Assembly: GCA_964463695.1 (NCBI GenBank)
Contig: CAYXCZ010000018.1
Location: 27,510-91,509 of the forward strand
Reading direction: 5' to 3'
DNA from: JALNZU01 sp964463695
GTDB lineage: Bacteria; Bacteroidota; Bacteroidia; Bacteroidales; F082
DNA length: 64,000 nt
Shown here: positions 1 to 7,389 of the stretch, piece by piece
How positions within the stretch are numbered: the stretch's first letter is position 1
Layout: every line of letters starts with the position of its first letter
Position numbers and translations under genes: made by a program
Notes under the pieces: model-generated
What the model was told of the DNA's origin: nothing
The model's input: only the letters and a program-made list of their open reading frames with translations
The model's database searches: none

Positions 1-885
1 CTGCTGCCACTCGTATTGAGCAAGGTCACCTTTACGAAGTTTTTCGGCAGGAAGGTAGCTTTCGCTTGAAATCAAACGTGTAACTAGCTGAACTGACGAC
101 ATTTCCAAGCTAAAAAAGGCAACAGGTTTATTAAATGTTACAGCAGCATTACGTGCAAGATTCAAAGCTAATGCAGTTTTACCCATACTGGGACGAGCAG
201 CAAGAATGATCAAATCCGACTTTTGCCATCCCTGAGTAATTCTATCCAGTTCGGAATACCCTGAAGGAACTCCACGCAAACTTGAGTCGCTGTTTTTAGC
301 GTTTTCGATGTCAGTGATAGCAGCTTTAACTAAGTCGGGCATAGTGCTAAAACTTCTTCTTAAATTTGATTCGCTTACAGCAAAAAGACCTGACTCCGCC
401 TTGTCGAGAAGATCAAACACATCGGTGGTATCTTCATAGGCATCTTTGATAATTTCTGACGAGATGCGTATCAATTCACGCTGAATATGCTTCTGTAAAA
501 TAATACGTGCATGAAATTCAATATTGGCACCTGAAACAACCCTGTTTGTTAGCTGTGAAATGTAATAAGGTCCACCGATTATATCTAATTCGCCACTCAG
601 TCTCAATTCATTTGTAACTGTTAGTATATCAATAGGTTCCGATTTAGTAAACAAACTTTTTATTGCATTAAAAATCTTTTGATGCGCTTCTTTATAAAAG
701 ACTTCAGGTTGCAAAATATCAATAACAGCATTTACAGCATCTTTTTCAAGCATCATAGCTCCTAAAACTACGTCCTCCAAATCAGTAGCCTGAGGTGGAA
801 CCCGACCATGTTCCATGAGCATATTACGCTGCATATCAGCAGTGTTAAGTGTATTATTTTTTGGTTTTCTTATGTTTCTCTCCAT
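1..885 (-). CDS. dnaB: Replicative DNA helicase DnaB (5' part, cut by window edge)
   Basis: Reading the minus strand from an ATG at 885 gives 295 open codons that run off the left edge, so the C-terminal part is missing. The protein opens with a short basic tail, then the DnaB N-terminal helical domain (motif PPQATDLEDVVLGAMMLEKD). The start of the RecA-like ATPase domain contains the Walker A stretch ARPSMGKTA near 170-200. DnaB is the hexameric helicase that unwinds DNA at the replication fork and binds primase through its N-terminal domain. The start is not certain: a TAnnTTTG promoter element ends only 4 bases before this ATG, so either the mRNA is leaderless or translation begins at a later ATG (near residue 18). 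Confidence 0.93.
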   Translation of the reverse strand, partial: MERNIRKPKNNTLNTADMQRNMLMEHGRVPPQATDLEDVVLGAMMLEKDAVNAVIDILQPEVFYKEAHQKIFNAIKSLFTKSEPIDILTVTNELRLSGELDIIGGPYYISQLTNRVVSGANIEFHARIILQKHIQRELIRISSEIIKDAYEDTTDVFDLLDKAESGLFAVSESNLRRSFSTMPDLVKAAITDIENAKNSDSSLRGVPSGYSELDRITQGWQKSDLIILAARPSMGKTALALNLARNAAVTFNKPVAFFSLEMSSVQLVTRLISSESYLPAEKLRKGDLAQYEWQQ

Positions 886-889
886 GAGA

Positions 890-897
890 CAAAATTA
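890..897 (-). promoter_or_regulatory. Candidate -7 element upstream of dnaB
   Basis: The minus strand reads TAATTTTG, a match to the Bacteroidota -7 consensus TAnnTTTG, 4 bases before the dnaB ATG. No TTTG-type -33 element is visible at the usual distance, so this may be chance. Confidence 0.28.
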
Positions 898-985
898 GGA
901 ATAAGTAGAGTTCGGTAATACTTTAACTTGTTTTTTACTTTGAATGGTACTGTTAAATTCAAAGATGAAATCGAATTTCTAATAG

Positions 986-2428
986 TTAATTGCTGAATAT
1001 TTTATTCAAACCGTTGTATATCATTTTAATAGCTTTTGTGTAATTAGTAAGATTCCCAAGTAATAATGATGTTTCTGTGGAGTCATTACTGTTTAAAAGA
1101 TCAGAAAGCAGATAATTCTCGTCTTTTAGATTTATGGTTTCACCTGTTAATGCCTTTAATATTTTCGCAAGCGTAACATCCTTAGTCGAAAATGGGAAAA
1201 TGACATTGTAATTAGTAATAAGATGTTGTATATCAACTACATTAGTGAAATCTGTATTATCAGGTTTTTGAGATACTGAATCCATGACTTCGAGAACCGA
1301 CTGACGACAACCATAAAAATGGGTGTAGTCGTCGGTAAATATTACTTCATTCGATTGAAGCAAGGCATCGGTTTTTTCAATAAATTGTGTGAATCCTTCC
1401 AGCGTTTGACTAAAAAATATCGTTTCGCTTAATTCATTAATCGAATAGCTGAGTGCCACAGGAATGAAGCTGTAGGGTTTCATTCCATTCAAAAAAGGAA
1501 CAGCAGGATTATAACTTAATAACTTGAAAAAACATATGGTATTGACTGTGCTTTTTGTGAGATGTTTCTCCAATTCAAGTGTTTCATTAATAAGTATTTG
1601 ACTAGTTTTGAATGCTTCAAATTGAAGTTTCTGAATTTCAGTTTCCAATACTTCTGAAGGTAAATCACTGATCGTGGATTTTTCATCAGTAAAATTGCTA
1701 AACCTAATTTCCGGGGTTAGACTACTCATAAAAAGAAAACTGTTTTCAGGTATATTTTTCCAGCAATGCCCAATAAAATCACAAGGATAAGGGTAAGTAC
1801 ACTGTTCGCCAATCGGTACTTTTGGCGAGTTTTCCAGTGATAAAGTATGTTTGCTTTGAGCAATGGATGATTTGATTTCCAACAATCTTTCTTTCACATC
1901 TTTAAGTACGGACTGGCTTTTGAAAAGCTTATTGATTTCTAATTGCTCCTGAAAAACATAGCTCTCATCCATATAAATTAAACTGAAGTCGGACAAGACT
2001 ACACCGCATCCATTAATAACATAATATTGCAAAGCTGCATCGGTATAATAAGTTTGAGATAGCGACCTCGAGCTTTTAACTTCATATGCTTTCCATTGAT
2101 CGTTGTCTCTGACAATGATGTCTAACATTATCAAAACGTCATCATACTGGAAAACAGCTTCATAGATTGTGTGAACGTTGAGATCATTCATCAACTCTCT
2201 GGTTTCTTCCAGTTTTTTTTGATATTGGGATGGTGATTTAGGTTTGCAATCGATCCCTCCAGGAAACAATTGTTGTGCAAGTATTCCTACATCAGTACCA
2301 CGTTTGAATTTTGCCAGTTGTGCTGAACTAATCTTGTCCCGCAAAAAAGGGCGTTTTTTGTTCAGATACAATGATTTTTGGCATTGCTGGCCTCTGATAA
2401 ATGTTGATTTTGATAATAGATGTGACAT
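986..2428 (-). CDS. DUF2779 family protein, PD-(D/E)XK-like N-terminus, degenerate exonuclease region
   Basis: A 480-residue protein of the DUF2779 family. The N-terminal half looks like a PD-(D/E)XK nuclease fold, with MLDIIV followed by YEVKSS (D...ExK) near residues 100-120. A Cys cluster, CTYPYPCDFIGHC, near 208-222 is typical of this family. The C-terminal half aligns with the DUF2779 domain (NPAVPFLNGMKPYSFIP). However, the segment before it, where I recall family members having an acidic DFET-type motif, reads FFKLLS here, and the later QYSLH-type motif reads ALSYSI. I infer that this domain's own metal-binding nuclease site is lost. The gene lies 26 bases downstream of a DEDD exonuclease gene and is probably cotranscribed with it. 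The biological role of the family is not established. Confidence 0.8.
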   Translation of the reverse strand: MSHLLSKSTFIRGQQCQKSLYLNKKRPFLRDKISSAQLAKFKRGTDVGILAQQLFPGGIDCKPKSPSQYQKKLEETRELMNDLNVHTIYEAVFQYDDVLIMLDIIVRDNDQWKAYEVKSSRSLSQTYYTDAALQYYVINGCGVVLSDFSLIYMDESYVFQEQLEINKLFKSQSVLKDVKERLLEIKSSIAQSKHTLSLENSPKVPIGEQCTYPYPCDFIGHCWKNIPENSFLFMSSLTPEIRFSNFTDEKSTISDLPSEVLETEIQKLQFEAFKTSQILINETLELEKHLTKSTVNTICFFKLLSYNPAVPFLNGMKPYSFIPVALSYSINELSETIFFSQTLEGFTQFIEKTDALLQSNEVIFTDDYTHFYGCRQSVLEVMDSVSQKPDNTDFTNVVDIQHLITNYNVIFPFSTKDVTLAKILKALTGETINLKDENYLLSDLLNSNDSTETSLLLGNLTNYTKAIKMIYNGLNKIFSN

Positions 2429-2454
2429 TATTTGGCGCTCAGTTTACAAGGTAT

Positions 2455-3165
2455 TTAATTTGAAACGACAACTTGCTCATCACGTATTAAACTAAGGTTC
2501 AGATAGCGTCGCATAAGTTGAGCGATGGCCAGAACGTCTTTTTGACAATAGTTTTTAATTCGTTCAAGATCATGTTGTTCCCAATAAACCTTGCCAACCT
2601 GACTTCCATCAATGTCGTCTTTTGGAGTTGGAATGTCGAAAATTGCAGTAAGCAGATCGAGAGAGGTGTAGCTCTTGTAATCGCCAAATTTCCACAGCTC
2701 CATTGTGTCGAGATGTTTGACTTCCCAAGGTTTTTTGCCTGCGATTTGTAGTATAAAAGGTAACTCTATACCGTTGATAACCATTCTTCTGGCTATATAT
2801 GGGTAATCAAACTCCTTGCCGTTATGAGCGCAAAGCATATCGTCTGCATTGTTATAATGACGATTTAGCAACTGTGCAAACTCCAGCAGGAGTTCCTTTT
2901 CATCATCTCCGTAAAACGATTTTAATCGAAACTCGTTTCCATTGAAATACCCAACTGATATCACAATAATTTTTCCGAATTCAGCATAAATTCCTGCTCG
3001 CCCATACAAATCTTCAGGTGTATCTTCTGATTCAGTTTTTATATGCGAAGCCTTCTTATTCCATAACTTTTGCATTCGCTCGGAGAGGTCATGATACTGA
3101 GCCTCATATGGAACTGTTTCAATATCCAGAAACAGCACCCTCGATAAATTCAATTGATAAAGCAT
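2455..3165 (-). CDS. Predicted 3'-5' exonuclease, PolB-like DEDDy family
   Basis: A 236-residue exonuclease domain protein related to the proofreading domain of family B DNA polymerases (DNA_pol_B_exo2-type). All the expected motifs are visible: Exo I LFLDIETVP at residues 11-19, Exo II CAHNGKEFDYPYIARRM near 113-129, and Exo III YCQKDVLAIAQLMRRY near 207-222 with the Tyr-x3-Asp spacing. It should hydrolyse single-stranded DNA or RNA 3' ends with two metal ions. There is no polymerase domain, and the length fits a stand-alone enzyme. It is the first gene of a two-gene unit with the DUF2779 gene. Its promoter region contains a 27-bp inverted repeat. Confidence 0.88.
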   Translation of the reverse strand: MLYQLNLSRVLFLDIETVPYEAQYHDLSERMQKLWNKKASHIKTESEDTPEDLYGRAGIYAEFGKIIVISVGYFNGNEFRLKSFYGDDEKELLLEFAQLLNRHYNNADDMLCAHNGKEFDYPYIARRMVINGIELPFILQIAGKKPWEVKHLDTMELWKFGDYKSYTSLDLLTAIFDIPTPKDDIDGSQVGKVYWEQHDLERIKNYCQKDVLAIAQLMRRYLNLSLIRDEQVVVSN

Positions 3166-3202
3166 GAGATAGTGTGTTGAAAATGTTTTTAATTATTTTA
3201 GC

Positions 3203-3245
3203 CAAAGATATACAGAACTTTGTTTTGAAATCATTTCAAAACAAA
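3203..3245 (-). promoter_or_regulatory. Promoter -7 element with a 27-bp palindromic operator candidate
   Basis: The minus strand carries TATCTTTG (3203-3210), matching TAnnTTTG, 37 bases before the exonuclease start. Eight bases further upstream, 3219-3245 is a perfect inverted repeat: a 13-base arm TTTGTTTTGAAAT, one central base, then the exact complement. It covers the place where the -33 element should be, so a bound dimer would block the polymerase. It sits in the divergent gap before mnmD and could act on either gene. Confidence 0.55.
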
Positions 3246-3331
3246 CATCATTTAACTCATTCATGAAATATTCAAGAGGCTGATCAAAAACCAGCTTACC
3301 AAGCTAAGTTCAAACAGATTTACTACTAACC

Positions 3332-4009
3332 ATGAAAGAAATCAACAATTTACATTTAATTGTAACTGAAGACAAATCATATAGTATTTATAATGAGGCT
3401 ATTGGCGAATCGTATCATTCGCATAAAGGTGCATATACCGAATCAATGCTTGTCTTCATTAAAAACGGACTACTGCCGTTAATGGATGTTTTTCAAAATC
3501 TGAAAGTTTTTGAAATGGGATTTGGTTCTGGTTTGAATGCTTTATTAACCCAAAATACAGCGCCCTCCAAAACCATTTTTTATGAAACTGTTGAGGCTTT
3601 TCCTTTGGAAAAACGTTTCATTGATTTGTTATCCTATACTGATCTGCCTGACTTACAGTCTTCATTTCAGGTTTTTGAATCTTTGCACCTTTGTGATTGG
3701 AATAAAGATGTCGCAGTTACTCCTTATTTTACACTACTAAAACATCATTGTGATTTCTTAGAATTTGAATTTACTTTCAACGACTATCACCTTATCTATT
3801 ATGATGCTTTCAGTATGGAATCCCAACATGAACTTTGGTCAGAAGATGTTTTTGTGAAATTATATCAAATTCTTGTTAAGGGAGGAGTGCTTGTTACATA
3901 CAGTTCAAAAGGTCAGGTTAAAAGAGCTTTGAGATCGGCTGGTTTTCGTGTTGAACGCCTTGCTGGTCCTCCCGGAAAACGCCATGTTTTGCGGGCGACA
4001 AAAGACTAA
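3332..4009 (+). CDS. mnmD: tRNA U34 methyltransferase MnmD (MnmC1-type, stand-alone)
   Basis: A 225-residue SAM-dependent methyltransferase of the Methyltransf_30 family. It shows a SAM-binding FEMGFGSGLNAL near residues 60-71, the family signature YYDAFSMESQHELWS near 154-168, and the C-terminal GPPGKRHVLRA. In E. coli this activity is one half of the bifunctional MnmC. Here the FAD oxidase half is absent, as in other bacteria that use a stand-alone MnmD. The enzyme methylates the nm5(s2)U precursor at the wobble position of tRNA. It is a single gene, divergent from the exonuclease pair and 240 bases or more from the hydrogenase operon. Confidence 0.92.
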   Translation: MKEINNLHLIVTEDKSYSIYNEAIGESYHSHKGAYTESMLVFIKNGLLPLMDVFQNLKVFEMGFGSGLNALLTQNTAPSKTIFYETVEAFPLEKRFIDLLSYTDLPDLQSSFQVFESLHLCDWNKDVAVTPYFTLLKHHCDFLEFEFTFNDYHLIYYDAFSMESQHELWSEDVFVKLYQILVKGGVLVTYSSKGQVKRALRSAGFRVERLAGPPGKRHVLRATKD

Positions 4010-4187
4010 TGTCTTCGTGATGTCGTATCTCGCCCGGATAATGGTTTAAAATATCCTTCAATCGGAAATTTTTTTAGCGATGTAAAGCAATGTGCGTCAA
4101 CTATATAAAGCCCTTCTTGTGTAAGTGCTAATGTTGGGTATGGGTTCAATTTAAAAACATTCTAAATTTCTTTCAGCTGTAAGGTGG

Positions 4188-4243
4188 TTTGAAAAACAAC
4201 CTATTTTTGTTGTGAATTGATTAACAACAAAAGGTTGTTTCAA
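4188..4243 (+). promoter_or_regulatory. Candidate hox promoter inside a large imperfect inverted repeat
   Basis: TATTTTTG at 4202-4209 matches TAnnTTTG and lies 67 bases before the hoxF ATG. It sits inside a long imperfect inverted repeat. The left arm (4189-4213) contains ACAACC and TTTTGTTGT; the right arm (4224-4243) contains ACAACAAAAGGTTGTTTCAA. About 20 pairs form, with bulges of 3 and 2 bases and a 10-base loop. It may be an operator or an RNA hairpin. No clear -33 element was found. Confidence 0.4.
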
Positions 4244-4275
4244 GAACAAAATTGATTTACCCAACTTTATCATTC

Positions 4276-6087
4276 ATGGAAAAAATTGTCAGACAAATTA
4301 TCGAAAAGTACGGTAGCGATCCCAACCGACTGATGGATATACTCATTGACATTCAGGAACAGTATGGCTATATAAGTCGTGATGCTGTTGCTTTGATGGC
4401 GCACCACCTGAATATGTCGCAGGTGGATGTAGAGCAAACAATTACCTTTTATCATTTTTTAAGCACCAAACACAGAGGCAAGTATGCAATCTATCTGAAT
4501 AATAGTGCGGTTGCATATATGTTTGGACGTCAAGCGATTAAAGATGCTTTTGAAAAGGAATTGGGAATAAAATTTGGGCAGGTGACAGACGATGGCACGA
4601 TTGGTTTGTTCGACACAGCTTGTATCGGGATGAACGATCAGGAGCCGGCAGCTATCATCAACAATAAAGTGTTCACCAAACTCACGCCTTATCGTGTTCG
4701 CGAAATAATTCGTCATATGCGCGAGGGAAAGAGTCTTGATGAATTAATGAATGAAAGCTATGGTGATGGTAAAAATCAACATCCATACCTACAAACGATG
4801 GTCTCGAGTAACATTCGCCGGAAAGGGATGATTCTCTCCGATGATTATGTTATGGGTAAGGTTCTAAAAACCATTCTTCCAAACATATCACCGGAAGCAG
4901 TAATTGCTGAGATCAAACATAGCCACATTCGCGGACGCGGAGGTGCTGGTTTTCCTACAGGGTTTAAGTGGGAGTTTTGCCGCAAAGCTAAAGGCCCAAA
5001 ACATTATGTGGTTTGTAATGCCGATGAAGGCGAGCCTGGAACTTTTAAAGACAGAGTGATTTTGACTGAGAAACCTGAGTTGGTTTTCGAAGGTATGGCA
5101 CTTGCCGGTTATGCAATTGGCGGCGATGAAGGTATCCTTTATTTAAGGTATGAATACCGTTACATGAAGGATTACCTTGAATCGGTTTTGAAAACCATGA
5201 AAGAACAGAATCTGTTGGGGGATAATATTGGAGGAATTGATGGTTTTAATTTCGACATCCGGATTCAATATGGAGCTGGAGCTTATGTGTGTGGAGAAGA
5301 ATCTGCATTACTTGAATCGCTCGAAGGAAAAAGGGGTGAGCCACGCGATAAACCTCCTTTCCCTGTTGAAAAAGGATATTTGAATCAACCCACAATTATT
5401 AATAACGTTGAAACTTTTGCTACCGCTGTCAGAATAATTGAAAATGGAGGAGAGTGGTTTACACAGTTTGGTACTGAGGATTCAACAGGTACAAAAATCC
5501 TTAGTATATCAGGAGATTGCATGTTCCCGGGAGTTTATGAGGTAAATTGGGGTTTCAATGTAGGCGACATGCTCGATATGGTTGGCGCTTATGATGTGCA
5601 GGCAGTGCAGGTAGGGGGTCCTTCGGGAACACTTATTGGCCCTGATGAATTTCATCGCACTTTGGGATATTCCGACTTATCAACAGGCGGATCAATGATA
5701 ATTTTCGGTACACAGCGAAATTTATTAAAAGACGTTGTGCTGAATTTTATGGAATTTTTTATTGATGAATCATGTGGTTCATGCAGCACATGTCGCAACA
5801 TGCCACAGGTTATGCGAAATAAGCTCATCAAAATTCTTAATGGAAATGGTGTGAAAAAGGATCTCAGCGACCTTAAAGAGTGGAGTAAGGTGTTACTTGC
5901 AAGCCGGTGTGGTTTGGGTCAAACAGCTGGAAACCCAATTGTTAGTAGCCTGAAAAACTTTCGCCCTCTCTATGAAGAGCTGCTTCAAAAAGAAGTTGAA
6001 TTTGATGAGGGATTCGATCTTGTTGCTTCTGTTCAGGGATCGTGTAAGTATGTCGGACGTGTTCCAAAATTTCACCATCATAATTAA
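4276..6087 (+). CDS. hoxF: NAD-reducing hydrogenase diaphorase subunit HoxF (with NuoE-like N-terminal domain)
   Basis: The large diaphorase subunit of a soluble NAD-reducing [NiFe] hydrogenase, close in layout to HoxF of the Ralstonia/Cupriavidus type. Residues ~1-150 form a NuoE/HoxE-like domain, and the rest is NuoF-like. FMN/NAD motifs are present (GRGGAGFPTGFKW, NADEGEPGTFKDR, GAGAYVCGEESAL), as are the [4Fe-4S] ligands ESCGSCSTCR and SRCGLG near the C-terminus. In the N-terminal domain only one of the four [2Fe-2S] cysteines remains: the first pair is replaced in YLNNSAVAYMFG, and CIGMNDQEP keeps one Cys. An upstream TTG at 4252 is in frame, but I prefer the ATG at 4276 because homology begins there. 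It is the first gene of hoxFUYHW. Confidence 0.95.
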   Translation: MEKIVRQIIEKYGSDPNRLMDILIDIQEQYGYISRDAVALMAHHLNMSQVDVEQTITFYHFLSTKHRGKYAIYLNNSAVAYMFGRQAIKDAFEKELGIKFGQVTDDGTIGLFDTACIGMNDQEPAAIINNKVFTKLTPYRVREIIRHMREGKSLDELMNESYGDGKNQHPYLQTMVSSNIRRKGMILSDDYVMGKVLKTILPNISPEAVIAEIKHSHIRGRGGAGFPTGFKWEFCRKAKGPKHYVVCNADEGEPGTFKDRVILTEKPELVFEGMALAGYAIGGDEGILYLRYEYRYMKDYLESVLKTMKEQNLLGDNIGGIDGFNFDIRIQYGAGAYVCGEESALLESLEGKRGEPRDKPPFPVEKGYLNQPTIINNVETFATAVRIIENGGEWFTQFGTEDSTGTKILSISGDCMFPGVYEVNWGFNVGDMLDMVGAYDVQAVQVGGPSGTLIGPDEFHRTLGYSDLSTGGSMIIFGTQRNLLKDVVLNFMEFFIDESCGSCSTCRNMPQVMRNKLIKILNGNGVKKDLSDLKEWSKVLLASRCGLGQTAGNPIVSSLKNFRPLYEELLQKEVEFDEGFDLVASVQGSCKYVGRVPKFHHHN

Positions 6088-6108
6088 CAAATAGATAAAT
6101 CATTCATT

Positions 6109-6804
6109 ATGAGTAGCTTAGTAAAGTTTAAAATTGATGGGACAGAATGCATGGCTGAAGCCGGTACATTCATTGTTGAGGCTGCCCGTCAAAATGGTAT
6201 TTTTATACCCACCTTATGTAATATGCCAGGGTTAAAGCCTAAAGGTTCATGCCGTATTTGTACCGTAAGGATAAATGGGAGATTGATGACATCCTGTACC
6301 ACACCTGTTGGTGATGGTATGGAGGTTGAGTCGGGATCAGCTGATATAATCGAATTACGCAAAAGCATTGTTGAATTACTGTTTGTTAGTGGGAATCATT
6401 TTTGCCCTGCATGTGAAAAGAGCGGTAATTGCGAGTTGCAGGCTTTGGGTTATTTGTACCAAATGATGGTGCCACGTTATCCTTACGATTTTCCTCTAAG
6501 GGCAGTTGATGCGACCTCACCAAAGATTATAAAGGATCAAAACCGATGTATTCTTTGCAAACGTTGCATAAAGTCAATAAAAGATGAGGATGGAAAATCA
6601 TTTTTTGCCTTCCGAAGTCGTGGTAATCATCTAGAAGTTGTTTTAGATCAGGAGTTAGCAGCAACAATGACGGATGAACAAGCTGAATTAGCCATGCAAA
6701 ATTGTCCAGTAGGGTCAATCCTCGTAAAAGAAAAGGGTTTTGCTACGCCTATTGGCAAAAGGAAATTTGATAAACAACCCATTGGAAGCGATATCCATGT
6801 TTAA
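6109..6804 (+). CDS. hoxU: NAD-reducing hydrogenase diaphorase subunit HoxU
   Basis: A 231-residue iron-sulfur subunit related to the N-terminal part of NuoG. All cluster ligands are visible: a plant-type [2Fe-2S] site (C37, C48, C51, C63), the His-Cys3 [4Fe-4S] site (H97, C99, C102, C108 in HFCPACEKSGNC) and a further [4Fe-4S] set (C147, C150, C153 and C199). It passes electrons between the hydrogenase module (HoxYH) and the flavin in HoxF. It starts 21 bases after hoxF. Length and cluster content are normal for HoxU; the molybdopterin-like region of NuoG is absent. Confidence 0.95.
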   Translation: MSSLVKFKIDGTECMAEAGTFIVEAARQNGIFIPTLCNMPGLKPKGSCRICTVRINGRLMTSCTTPVGDGMEVESGSADIIELRKSIVELLFVSGNHFCPACEKSGNCELQALGYLYQMMVPRYPYDFPLRAVDATSPKIIKDQNRCILCKRCIKSIKDEDGKSFFAFRSRGNHLEVVLDQELAATMTDEQAELAMQNCPVGSILVKEKGFATPIGKRKFDKQPIGSDIHV

Positions 6805-6822
6805 TGATAGGAGATTAAAAAT

Positions 6823-7371
6823 ATGAGCAAACCGATAATTGCAACTACCTCATTAGCCGGATGTTTCGGCTGTCATATGTCGATTCTCGATATTGACGAA
6901 CGTATTCTTCAACTCATTGAACTTGTTGAGTTTAATAAATCGCCAATTGACGACATAAAAACCTTTACAAAACCTGTTGATATTGGGATAATTGAAGGTG
7001 GATGCTGCAATAGTGAAAATGTTGAAGTGTTGAAGTCATTCCGTAAAAACTGCAAGATTCTAATCTCTTTAGGTGAATGTGCCATTATGGGTGGCCTTCC
7101 GGCTCTTCGTAATGGAATACCTGTAGAAGAATGTATTCACGAAGCGTACATTGGTGGCCCAACTGTACAGCTTAACAAGGAGCATATCTTGCCAAATGAT
7201 GATGAATTACCTATGCTTCTAGATAAAGTGTACCCATGTCATGAAATCGTAAAGATTGACTATTTTCTTCCAGGGTGCCCTCCACGTGCTGATCTAATAT
7301 GGGATGCACTCGTTGCTCTTATCACAGGCGATCCATTGAAACTACCATACGAAGTTATAAAATTTGACTAA
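6823..7371 (+). CDS. hoxY: NAD-reducing hydrogenase small subunit HoxY
   Basis: The 182-residue small subunit of the [NiFe] hydrogenase module, carrying the proximal [4Fe-4S] cluster. The ligand motifs are GCFGCHMS at residues 13-20, GECAIMGG near 86-93 and LPGCPPRAD near 148-156. There is no twin-arginine signal, so the enzyme is cytoplasmic. The start ATG at 6823 is preceded by AGGAG (6809-6813) with 9 bases between, a clear Shine-Dalgarno-like sequence that is rare elsewhere in this window. It lies 18 bases after hoxU and 18 bases before hoxH. Confidence 0.95.
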   Translation: MSKPIIATTSLAGCFGCHMSILDIDERILQLIELVEFNKSPIDDIKTFTKPVDIGIIEGGCCNSENVEVLKSFRKNCKILISLGECAIMGGLPALRNGIPVEECIHEAYIGGPTVQLNKEHILPNDDELPMLLDKVYPCHEIVKIDYFLPGCPPRADLIWDALVALITGDPLKLPYEVIKFD

Positions 7372-7389
7372 TCTAACCCCTGAAAAATC

